The translations under genes were made by a program, and so were the position numbers. The notes under the pieces were generated by a model that saw nothing but the letters and a program-made list of their open reading frames with translations, had not been told where the DNA came from and made no database searches. From NCBI GenBank assembly GCA_002102555.1, contig MCFL01000017.1, forward strand, positions 1-64,000: a stretch of DNA of 64,000 nucleotides, written 5' to 3'. Of this stretch, positions 55,901 to 64,000 are shown one piece after another. The DNA is from Catenaria anguillulae PL171. Lineage: Eukaryota > Blastocladiomycota > Blastocladiomycetes > Blastocladiales > Catenariaceae. Positions within the stretch are counted from its first letter, which is position 1. Every line of letters begins with the position of its first letter.

Positions 55901-56158
55901 CTTCTGCGACGGCGACATGGTCATTTTACCTTTGCCCACGAGGATACGGACTGTCGTTGCTTGTGCATTGTTGGTCAAGATGTCAAGAAACACAAGAAAG
56001 AGGCCAATGAACAGTGTAAGCCTTGCGTTGAAGTGAAACGAGAGTGGGAACGCAAATGCGGTGTGTGAGTGGAGTATTGCCCGGCGGCGATGAACACATG
56101 GGCACGAGGCGCAGTGCGCGCTTGCCACATGAGGTTGAGAACAGGTGGTCGTGAGCAT
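52959..56158 (-). CDS. Class C seven-helix receptor with bacterial-type solute-binding ectodomain
   Basis: Exons that join in phase: 56158-55930 (signal anchor LTLFIGLFLVFLDILTNNAQ), 55862-55683, 55607-55490, 55408-55318, 55238 to about 54672, and a 27-base exon 54600-54574. The 7TM part follows, with an intron at 53980-53915. The ectodomain reads as an ABC-type extracellular solute-binding protein: DMVVLD/VVWTGQYADDLLPL, VPQQADYGLLYVRNDLLRKH, PPKT, IGYIGQLKPPSYEGF, GNTLFHRNWPFV, WGVSKYTRQQEAAVKVAEFL, GTLPTVKAMYN/DSEVC. Then seven helices of class C type, from AIAFESAAALVILMSAASLS to QAVAIIMPMCMFTATYLL. One break near 54820 fits one missing base; the stretch 54520-54430 is unclear, with a possible RPSAVG block out of frame. 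The tail is ambiguous: this frame stops at 52959, another protein-like frame at 53068. SBP plus class C 7TM receptors are known in gut fungi. Confidence 0.75.
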
Positions 56159-56630
56159 GGTCTTGAACGGGGAGAAGTTTTCATTGAGTCTACAGATCCC
56201 ATGTCATGTTTTCCCGAGGTGCTTGAGTGCCGTGTTTGAGAGTCCAAAACGATGGTGATCATTTTTTTCCTCAAGCTTGACTGATTGAGGCCACCACCGG
56301 CACCAAAGAACGAGAAACGAAAGGACACATTTGACGTTTGACATGGGTTGACGGCCTAGCAACATCAACCAAGAAAGGTCTTGACATATGGGCATGATGT
56401 TTTCAAGAAAAACCCGTAGAATCAAAACAAAACAAGAAAATGAACGAGCAACATGAAGTGCCGGGAGCAAGACGAGTGGAGCAACGATACAACTTGAATC
56501 GACACATGCTACAAGCCACACGTCACCAACAAAACCAAAAGACAAAACCGAGCGAAAATGGAATGCAAAACACGACCCCCGACGGCCTGGCAAACTTAAC
56601 GACGACCACCACGTCCCCTGCCCCTGCCCC
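56159..56630. other. Intergenic, 472 bases
   Basis: Promoter side of the class C receptor and 3' side of the CCT-eta gene, both minus-strand. The middle (56390-56560) is A-rich on the plus strand, i.e. T-rich in the CCT-eta transcript, which suits a 3' untranslated region. No other feature. Confidence 0.4.
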
Positions 56631-58401
56631 TCATCGCCGGGCCGGCGTTGGGCTTCTCACTCTGGGGTTCTTGACCGTCTCATCCACCGACAAAATCAAG
56701 CATGCAGCCTCGGCGGCGGCCGCCAATGCGTTAATCTTGACAAGGGCCGGCTCCCAAACAAATGCAGCAAGGTTGTCGGCAATCGACTCGTTGTGCACGT
56801 CGACACCGTACCAGGTGCCCTTCGCATCCATGGCGTGCTTTTGGCGCAGCTTGTTAAGAATGTCGGTCGCGTCAAAGCCCGCATTGTCGCACAGCGTGCG
56901 CGGAATCACTTCGAGGGCCTTGGCGAAATGCGTCACAATGAGTTGTTGCTTGCCTTGGATTTTGCGTGCTTCTTCGCGAAGGTACTTGGAGAGCTCCATC
57001 TGATGGGATTGCAAGGTTTGTAAGCGGTGAGGAGATAGGAGGACAAGGACACACAGCCTTGGATAAGAGAAAAACAAAAGCAATAACAAACCTCGATGGC
57101 ACCACCGCCAGCAACCACCTCCTTATGCTTGATGGCCCTCCTGACAATCATGATGGCATCGTGCAAGGACCGCTCGACCTCGGCAATAAACTGCTCGGCA
57201 CCACCGCGCAGCACAAGCGTGCACGTCTTGGCCTTGGGGCATCCGGTGAACAAGTTGTACCGCTCGCCACCAATCTGGCGCTCATTGAACTGGTCGCACG
57301 ACCCCAAATGCTCGGGCTTCAAGTCGTTGACAGACGACTGCACCGACGCGCCCGTGGCCTTGCACACGCGCGTGAGATCGTCTTGCGCCACGCGGCCAGC
57401 GCAAAAGATGTCGCGATCCGCGAAATATTGCGTGGCCAAATCACCAATCGGCAGCTTGGACAAGACCACCTTTGCGCCGGTCGCAACAATCTTTTCAAGC
57501 TTGTCGTAAATGATGCGCCACTCGGCATCCACAATCTTTTGGTACTCGCTCACCTCCTCGACACGCACCTCGGCATTGTCGCGCTCGGCCTTGAGCTCGA
57601 GCTCCACATTGAGCGCCAAAATGGTGGGCTTTTCAAACGATTTGGGCTGCTGTTCGAATCCGGCATACGAAAACGTCTTCTTGAACGCGACACCGTCCAC
57701 CAGGAACGAGTCTTGCACGCCGCCGCCCTGGACGCGCTTCATGCCAATGAGCGCCTCGTTGAGCGAGTCGTCCGTGTCGAGCTTTTGCACGGCATCCACC
57801 ACCATGTTGGAAAAGAAGTCCTTGTGCGAGTGAATGATCTTGGACGACATGGACGTGGCGGCGCACTTGAGAAGGACATCGCGCAATCGGTACCCAGGTT
57901 GCCCGAGTCCAGCGACACGGCCAAACGGCGTGTATGTGCAACAGCAAGCACCGATGCGCGGCGAATGCCCTTGATGATGACTTGCGGGTTGACCCCCTCT
58001 TCAATCAAGCCCTTGACTTCCTTGAGCATTTCGCCTGCAAGAAGCACGACCGATGTGGTACCGTCGCCCACTTCGGCGTCCTGAGCACGGGCAATGTCGA
58101 CGAGAGTTTTGGCGGCCGGGTGAACAATGTCGAGGAGTTTCATGATGGTGGCGCCGTCGTTGGAGATGGTCACGTTGCCTGTTCAAGGAATGAGTTGAGT
58201 TCCAGGTTGCTCAAAAACTGATGCGTGAACGAGGGAAATGAACGTACCACGAGCGTCGACCATGAGCTTATCCATTCCACGGGGTCCAAGGGTCGAGCGG
58301 ACCATGTCGACGACGGCCGAGCAGGCCGTGATGTTGGACAAGAGCTGGCCACGACCCTGAGAGGTGTCGGTGCCATCCTTGAGCAGGATGATTTGGGGTT
58401 G
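56631..58401 (-). CDS. CCT7: Chaperonin TRiC/CCT subunit eta
   Basis: Exons: 58401-58248, 58178-57092 and 56999-56631. Introns have GTACGT and GTTTGT donors and join in phase. The first coding exon with the ATG is not resolved; the acceptor at 58402 (GTGTAG) shows that a short upstream exon exists. Eta-specific blocks: [157 protein letters not shown] and VDETVKNP. The ATP-site residues of group II chaperonins (GPRG, NDGAT, GDGTT, GGG) are present. One break near 57890: the frame must shift between LDSGNLG and [18 protein letters not shown], as if one base were missing. For an essential gene this strongly suggests a consensus error. Divergent from Apn2. Confidence 0.92.
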
Positions 58402-59115
58402 CTACACATGAAAGAAACAGAAAGCAAAAGAACGACGACAACGAGATTGCGCGCATTCGGATTAGCACAGGGATACATTCAACCAAGAGAGACGGGGTGG
58501 GTGATTGTAGGGATGTGCTGGTGGCGGCAGTGTCCAGTGTGATCAAGGGGAAACCGCAAGCAGATATCCGTGTCTTGAGCGCTGTTTGGGGCCGCGTTCT
58601 GCCACTCTCACGGTTTGGGTGAGAGAACATGTGGTGTGGTTGGGCGAGGGTGCGTTTTGAGGTTGATGTCCGAGCCGTGGAAATCAGCCAAAGTCGTGGG
58701 GAGAAAGTGAATCGAGTTTGGTAATACCGCGGGCGATACATGAATGCTTATGCTTTCAGTAGCGGCCGACAGCGAGCGGCAACCGGCGAGGACTTGGCGA
58801 TCACACCTGACCACCACCAACACAACACAAGGGGCGGGCGAGGCGGGGAGACGTCACACACCATCATCGGCATAGCCATCTTGAAACTGAATGATCTGGG
58901 TGCTGTACAGTTGCTGGAATCGGTTGCCTCGGGTGCGGATGCAGTGTGCGTTGATACAGTGCTGTGCAGTAACGGATCAATCACTTCATCAATATCGTGG
59001 CCAAAGCGAAATGTGTGTTGGATCGCCAGTATCGTGAAATGGATCGGCAGCCCTCGAAGCAATGTAGAAGGCGTAGGAACAGCGCAGGAAGCATTGCAGA
59101 AGCTTCTCAATCACA
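58402..59115. promoter_or_regulatory. Region between CCT-eta and Apn2, divergent promoters
   Basis: About 710 bases contain the unresolved 5' exon of CCT-eta and the promoters of both genes. The half near Apn2 has an acacaaggggcgggcgaggc stretch (58822-58845), which could be a GC-type site. Minus-strand frames here are open but have no chaperonin-like residues apart from the expected short leader. No TATA box is evident. Confidence 0.4.
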
Positions 59116-61036
59116 ATGGACGCTAGGGTAACGCAAAAAGTAACGCCAAAGACTGTGCGCATTGTGACTTGGAACGTCAATGGCATTCGCCAGCTGTGCA
59201 CTCTGCCGCTCGAAAAGGTCGTGAGCACTGCTCGCCCCCAGACCAAGCACTTGAAGCAGGCGGCAGCAGTCAGAATGACGCGAACTCGACCTTGGACCTT
59301 GGCTCCAGCCCTTCAACCGTGACGGTGACGGCAGCGGCACCACAGATCGTGTCGGTTCCGGCACTCATGCAAGCACTCGATTGCTCCATCCTCTGTGTCC
59401 AAGAAGCCAAGCTGCCACGCTCTCAGCTCACTAGCTGCGCCATTGACTGGTCGTTTCTTTCGCAATCGCCACCAACCCACGACGCATTCTTTTCCTTTTG
59501 CCGCAAGGCGCCTTCGCAGCAAGCGCAGCGCATTGGCTACTCTGGTGTCGCCACATTCAGCGACATTGCCATCCCTGCTGCCGCCAGCCAAGACGGCCTC
59601 ACGTCAGCCACACCCGATTTGCATGAGTCTCGCCCTACGTCGTCCATCTCTCACCTCGCGCCACCACATGACACTGTCCCACTCGCCTCACTGGACGCCG
59701 AAGGCCGCTCCATCATCACCGACCTAGGTGCATTTGTTCTCATCAACGTTTACTGTCCCAACGACCCCGGCGACGACCCGCAACGACTCGCATACAAGCT
59801 CGCATTCCACCACCTCGTCACGGCAACAATTGCCCAGCTCCGCACCAGCAGGCCGCCGCGCGAAATCATGCTGGTGGGCGACCTCAACGTGACGCACCAA
59901 CCTATAGACCATTGCGACCCATGTGTCAGCGACGAGCAATTCGCATCCCGACCGGCACGCAGGTGGCTCACACATTTGCTTGCCACCTACCAGCTCGTCG
60001 ACGTGTACCGCACGCTGCACCCAAAGACTCCCGGGTTTACGTGCTGGAACACAGTCATCAATGCACGCCGGTCCGATTACGGCACACGCATTGATTATGT
60101 GCTCGTGTCGCCGGGGCTGGCCGAGCTTGTTGTTGGCGCGGACCGTATGCCGCACGTGTACGGATCCGACCATTGTCCCGTGTACGTGGATCTCAAGTGT
60201 GAGGGCATGCTTGCCGAGTGGGCGGCAGATGGTGGCCATGCCCGTGTGGTGGGGTCTCCACCAATCGGATCGGCGAGAAGGTTGGTCGAGTTCAAGGGCA
60301 AGCAGGGGACCTTGGCCGAGTGGGCCAAGCGTGGCGGCATTGAGCAAGCCAGTGGTACGTCGACGAGTCGACCTTCATCACGAGCAGCAGCACCCGAAAT
60401 GCGTCCGTCTTTGGGCAAGACCATCAAGACGATCGCAATGAAAAAGCGGACAGGGCAGCAACCCAAGCTGTCCGAGTTTTTCGGAAAACCCGTGCGGGCA
60501 GCAGCCATGGAGCCCATGCCGGTGCAAGAATCAGCTCAACATGAGCTAGATCAACTTACCGCCATCTCAGAACCCGACATTGAATCCACGTCCTCGTCGT
60601 CTGCATCATCCCAGGTTCGTGGGCAAATCCAGTTTCCATGTACTTGATTCACATCCTCAACCCCGCTTACGACACACTGTCTTCACAGGTTGCTGCCAAA
60701 TCCGCGTGGTCCGCCATTTTTGCACCTGCCCCAATACCCATGTGCCACCACAACGAACTTTGCACGTCCTTTGTTGTCAACAAGTCTGGACCGACACAGG
60801 GGCGCAAGTTTTGGGTGTGCGCGCGGCCGGTTGGGCCATCAGAAAGCGGCAAGGATGGAAAGAAGCAAAAGGTCGGAGAGTGGCGGTGTGGGTTCTTTTT
60901 GGTATGTCATTAATGCGTTGGTTCGTGCGGTAGCTCGACGGATACAGAGTGCTGATCGCCCAATTCCAACAGTGGGATAAGCAGCGAAGCCGAGCGAATG
61001 CGAGTGAGAAGGGTCACGTTGGAGGACCGAAATAAG
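59116..61036 (+). CDS. APN2: AP endonuclease 2 (class II, Apn2) with PIP box and GRF zinc finger
   Basis: Four exons: 59116-59220, 59274-60614, 60689-60901 and 60974 to about 61036, all joined in phase 0, 573 residues. The protein cleaves abasic sites and trims blocked 3' ends. EEP-fold catalytic motifs are visible: TWNVNGIR, CVQEAKL, RIGYSGVATFS, LINVYCPND, VGDLNVTH, RRSDYGTRIDYVLVS and YGSDHCPVYVDL. After the catalytic domain comes a perfect PCNA-interaction motif QPKLSEFF (about 60459-60482), then the C-terminal GRF zinc finger: MCHHNELC, FVVNKSGPTQGRKFWVC and WRCGFFLW. The last Trp is encoded across the final intron. The last exon adds a basic end (WDKQRSRANASEKG). The first intron (53 bases) removes a frame that would otherwise stop early. 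No breaks. Confidence 0.92.
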
Positions 61037-61401
61037 TCTTGCAGATACTGTGACTGAATGCAATCCAGTATGTACTCGTCCAAAATTGTGATAAGTGTCT
61101 TGAATTTCGTGCATAACCGTGGTCTTGCGCCGGTGCTCGACTCACGGAATCGCGTCCGATCGAGGGGTCGTTTGTGCCCATGTAATATAACTTGACCGCA
61201 GCCAGAAATCGACTCGAGTTCCTGATCCAGCACTCTTTCTTACTTGCTGTCTCTCAGCGAAATGCAAGCATACGCATGTCTCGCGCTGCGCCCGTGCCGT
61301 CCTTGTGAAATAAAGCCCAAGCCTGATCCGCCACTCGCAAGGACACTCACATTGCCCAACGATTGATTCCTGACCTGCATACTTACCAACATTCACGTGC
61401 C
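61037..61401. other. Intergenic, about 365 bases
   Basis: Between the Apn2 stop and the C2-domain gene on the same strand. No protein-like frame. Carries the Apn2 3' end and the promoter of the next gene; no motif recognised. Confidence 0.4.
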
Positions 61402-62310
61402 ATGATGTCCACCGACCTCCCAGGCTCCTTCACGGACGCCTCGCCCGCCCCATCCACCGCGGCTGCCGCCACCACCACCACCAAGCGCGCCACTGCCGCC
61501 GCCTCGACCCCATCTGCCGACGCCCTCGCCGCTCGCCCCTCCTCGACCACCCCGTCGGCCACCTGTCCATCACCCTGATCCGTGCGCGCAACCTGCCCAA
61601 AATGGACCTGCTTTCCGACACGGACGCGTTTGTCAAGCTGTCCGTGGATCTGCCCATTGCCCACGCCGAGCGCCTGCACCAAGCACGCGCAGATGCCAAA
61701 CGTGCGGCCGAGCGTGCGGGCTTGACGGATGACGGCGCACTGGGCGCCGAGGTCCATTTCGCACGCACGGCCACCGTCACAGACTCGCGCGCACCCGTGT
61801 GGCACGAGCAATTTGATTTCGCGATTCATTCGGTTGGTGGCCCGCTGTTGGTGTATTTGGAGGTGGCCGATGAGGATAGTGTTACGAGCCATGATGTCAT
61901 TGGCCGTGGCCAGGTGGATTTGCGGTCCTTGTTTGCCGCCATGGAAGGCGAGGCGGGCCCGCTCAATGCAGATACGTTGCCGCCACCGCCCTCTGCGGCG
62001 CCGGGGTGCCGACGGATTCAAGGAGGACGAGCATGAGGACGTCACTGGGCATTACGTCAGCGCGGCCGAGGCCGGGTTGACGGGCGGCATCAAAGCCGCC
62101 AGGAGCGTGTGGGTGCCGCTCGTGGGCGAACACGGCGAGAGTGTTGGCGAAGTACTCTTGCTCGTTTACTATGAGCCAAAGACCAGGCTCGATCGGGCAA
62201 AGGCCAGGGTGTCGCAAAAGGTCAACGAGGTCAAGGAAAAGTTGACCGCGACGGTGGTTAACTGGATCACCGATTGGACCGCCGGTCAGGTCAAGGCCAG
62301 CTTCAAGTGA
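61402..62310 (+). CDS. C2-domain protein, frame-broken
   Basis: Start at 61402 (MMSTDLPGSF), followed by an Ala/Thr-rich leader. A C2 domain follows in another frame from about 61530: VGHLSITLIRARNLPKMDLL, SDTDAFVKLSVDLP, APVWHEQFDFAIH, LLVYLEVADEDSVTSHDVIG. The Asp residues in DLLSDTD and VADED sit where calcium ligands are expected, so membrane binding may be calcium-dependent. The C-terminal part is in a third frame from about 62010: GHYVSAAEAG, WVPLVGEHGESVGEVLLLVY, then an amphipathic Lys-rich helix (RAKARVSQKVNEVKEKLTAT). The breaks near 61530 and 62005 lie in C/G runs (cgcccctcctc, gccggggtgcc). The second needs either one extra or two missing bases. As written it encodes no single C2 protein; about 300 residues if bridged. 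Confidence 0.6.
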
Positions 62311-62449
62311 GATGATGATGATAACATGTGTTGTGTCTGTGCCTTTGCGCCGGTGGGTCGAGGCAGTTCGTTGACATACTTGTAAAGAATTTGTCAGAAA
62401 CGCATTACAACGACTTTCATTTTGGATATGCTTGAGCAAATGTGCGTAT

Positions 62450-64000
62450 TTAAGTATTACGACACATCACATGAGCTCGAGTCTCGGTCTTTAATGTTCT
62501 GTCCTTTAATTCTGTGGGCCGAGGACGAGGAATCAATGGCCGTGGACGCCGAGTCCGCTCCTTCTCTTGGTGTGGCTGCCACTCGAACGTAATCTGCTTG
62601 AGCAAGTCGTACTTTGCCCTCATGGACAAAGGCCTCTCGGGTGGCAAATCTCCTGGTGTCAATCCCAACATGGCATACACGTCACTCGTGCATTGCTCAG
62701 CCGAAGTCACCTTGAGAATGGTAATTGTCGCTGTCGCATGCAGCTCACGCAACGGGCCGCGCAGATTCACCGACTCACCAACCCGATCTTGCGTGCCGTT
62801 TGGTCGCGGAAACTTTGAGCTGTTGGCAGATGAACGCGAGACGCCAGAGTCAAACACGAGCCTGCGCCAGTACATCTTGTGCAAGAGAACCGGCGCCAAG
62901 AGCAGGCGAGTGCCGCCGCCCACGCGGACGGTTTCGGTGCCATGCACCACGATATTGGGCGGGTATTGTGTTGCGAGATGATCGTGTGCCGTGGCGTGGC
63001 TCGACACCCTCGTGTACCATGCCAACGGACCACGGCATTTTGGAAAAGAAGCAGATGGCGGCTTTGTGATGTAGTAGTCGCGCGTGTGCATGTTTGACCA
63101 GAGCCAAGTCCAGTCGACGCGGTTGTCAGCACAGCCGGCAATGGCGGCAAGGGCGTACTCGTAGTCGCAGAGGAGAAACTCGGACGAGACAAGGACGATG
63201 GTGGCTCGCTCGACTTGTTCAAGAGTGAGGGCTGCGTAATCGGCCAGGTTGCGAATGACGACAAGCTGCGACGTCGGGTAGGAGGTCCGGAAATCGGCCT
63301 TGAAGGCCGCAATCCATGAATCAATGTGTTGCCGTGTACACACGACAAGGGTCGCAGAGGATGGGACCAAATCACCGAGAGAGGGTGCCTCGGCTGGTTT
63401 TGATGGCGGCTGCTGATCCAACGAGGACGAGACGAGTGCAAGGACGGACAGAATCATTTGCTTGGTTGCGAAGGAAACAGGCTTCACGACACTGTCGGTA
63501 CATGTTACTGTATCGGGAGGAAGCGGTTGCATGACGTGATCCGGAGGCATCAAGTAGAAGCGGTCGGTCATGGGTTCAAAGTACATGCCATCAGGGCCGA
63601 GGCGAACCAGGGTTTGGAAGAGTCGAAGCGGCGACAGTGAGATAGGAATCGATTGGTGGGCAGGCATTTCGCGATGATGGAGCCAAGCGACAAGGCGCAG
63701 GCTGGACAGATCGAGCTTGGAGAGGAGGCCATTGGGAATAGAGCGGGGCACGCATAGATCAGCAACATTGGCCGGCTTGGTGAATTCCATGCCCTGTAAC
63801 GCCTCGTCGGCATCATGATCTGCAATCCAACCGACCTGCCGCCCAACAACAGCGAGCAAATCGCGGATGACAGAAACTTGGGCAGCGCTTCCCGAGCGGA
63901 GAGCAGCGTTGATTTCGCCCATGCGCAAGTACAAGGACCAGCGGTAAGGGTAATGGTTGTACTCTGGGCCATACGTGAATCCACGCATTGGGCGGACAAC
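62450..64000 (-). CDS. SNF2-like, probably non-catalytic protein (copy 2), 5' end outside window
   Basis: An open frame of over 510 residues runs from the window edge to a stop at 62450. It is a paralogue of the broken gene at 33408-36021. Shared blocks: YRWSLYLRMGEINAAL, IRDLL, RLGPDGMYFEPMTDRFYL, TCTDSVV, SATLVVCTRQHIDSWIAAF, VVIRNLADYAALTLEQVER, ATIVLVSSEFLLCDY, MYWRRLVFDSGVSRSS, PLRELHATATITIL and LSMRAKYDLLKQITFEW. The order and spacing match a SNF2 N-lobe from about motif Ib to the DEAH-box position, but DEAH is replaced by DSGV. No helicase C lobe follows; the protein ends in a basic Pro/Arg tail. Any Walker A would have to lie upstream of the window. Probably a binding rather than a motor protein. 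Confidence 0.65.
   Translation of the reverse strand, partial: VVRPMRGFTYGPEYNHYPYRWSLYLRMGEINAALRSGSAAQVSVIRDLLAVVGRQVGWIADHDADEALQGMEFTKPANVADLCVPRSIPNGLLSKLDLSSLRLVAWLHHREMPAHQSIPISLSPLRLFQTLVRLGPDGMYFEPMTDRFYLMPPDHVMQPLPPDTVTCTDSVVKPVSFATKQMILSVLALVSSSLDQQPPSKPAEAPSLGDLVPSSATLVVCTRQHIDSWIAAFKADFRTSYPTSQLVVIRNLADYAALTLEQVERATIVLVSSEFLLCDYEYALAAIAGCADNRVDWTWLWSNMHTRDYYITKPPSASFPKCRGPLAWYTRVSSHATAHDHLATQYPPNIVVHGTETVRVGGGTRLLLAPVLLHKMYWRRLVFDSGVSRSSANSSKFPRPNGTQDRVGESVNLRGPLRELHATATITILKVTSAEQCTSDVYAMLGLTPGDLPPERPLSMRAKYDLLKQITFEWQPHQEKERTRRPRPLIPRPRPTELKDRTLKTETRAHVMCRNT

Noticed and set aside
56966-58084. Plus-strand open frame of 372 codons
   Set aside because: Antisense to CCT-eta, which is certain.
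1-64000. CRISPR arrays, integrated viral genes, transposases
   Set aside because: None seen: no spaced direct repeats, reverse transcriptase, integrase or transposase motifs in the frames examined.

Overview
The window looks like nuclear DNA of an early-diverging fungus, most likely a GC-rich zoosporic one such as Blastocladiomycota. The evidence is: short GT-AG introns (about 50-105 bases, many with GTAYGT donors); fungal or eukaryotic housekeeping genes (eIF5, CCT-eta, TAF8-like, Apn2, Yar1-like); and receptors that Dikarya lack or rarely carry (a Frizzled-like receptor and a class C receptor with a bacterial-type solute-binding ectodomain). This placement is an inference from gene content. 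No rRNA, tRNA, CRISPR array or autonomous transposon was recognised.

Layout. 1-1.5 kb: 5' part of an unrecognised Cys-motif gene (minus). 2.2-13.25 kb: a tandem array of four plus-strand genes built from three related modules of about 190 residues (A, B, C) behind a helical, basic N-terminal part. I do not recognise the family; it is the best candidate for something undescribed. 13.4-21.7 kb: gamma-butyrobetaine-hydroxylase-like enzyme, ankyrin-like repeat protein, a short-chain dehydrogenase (SDR), a Yar1-like ankyrin protein and eIF5. 22.4-25.4 kb: two paralogous single-pass membrane proteins. 26-28.9 kb: two more SDR copies, one broken. 29.5-33 kb: a helical-repeat plus BTB protein. 33.4-36 kb: a decayed SNF2-like gene; a better preserved paralogue enters at the right edge (62.4-64 kb). 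36.5-40.9 kb: a Thr/Ser-rich mucin-like secreted protein. 41.8-49.1 kb: a queuosine-salvage glycosylase, a TAF8-like subunit and a coiled-coil/propeller-like protein. 50.4-56.2 kb: two seven-helix receptors facing each other (Frizzled-like; solute-binding domain plus class C 7TM). 56.6-62.3 kb: CCT-eta, the AP endonuclease Apn2 and a C2-domain protein.

Sequence quality matters here. Many unrelated genes, including conserved ones (CCT-eta, TAF8-like, QNG1-like), carry single-base frame breaks. Most can be explained by one missing base, often in or beside a short homopolymer, which suggests uncorrected consensus errors at least as much as pseudogenes. Genes with such breaks are given as one feature over the whole locus, with the breaks described. 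Intron positions were inferred by eye from GT/AG signals, phase and protein continuity. Regulation is mostly invisible; several head-to-head pairs share short intergenic regions (gene at 1.5 kb/array; 32.95/33.41 kb; 42.97/43.33 kb; CCT-eta/Apn2).
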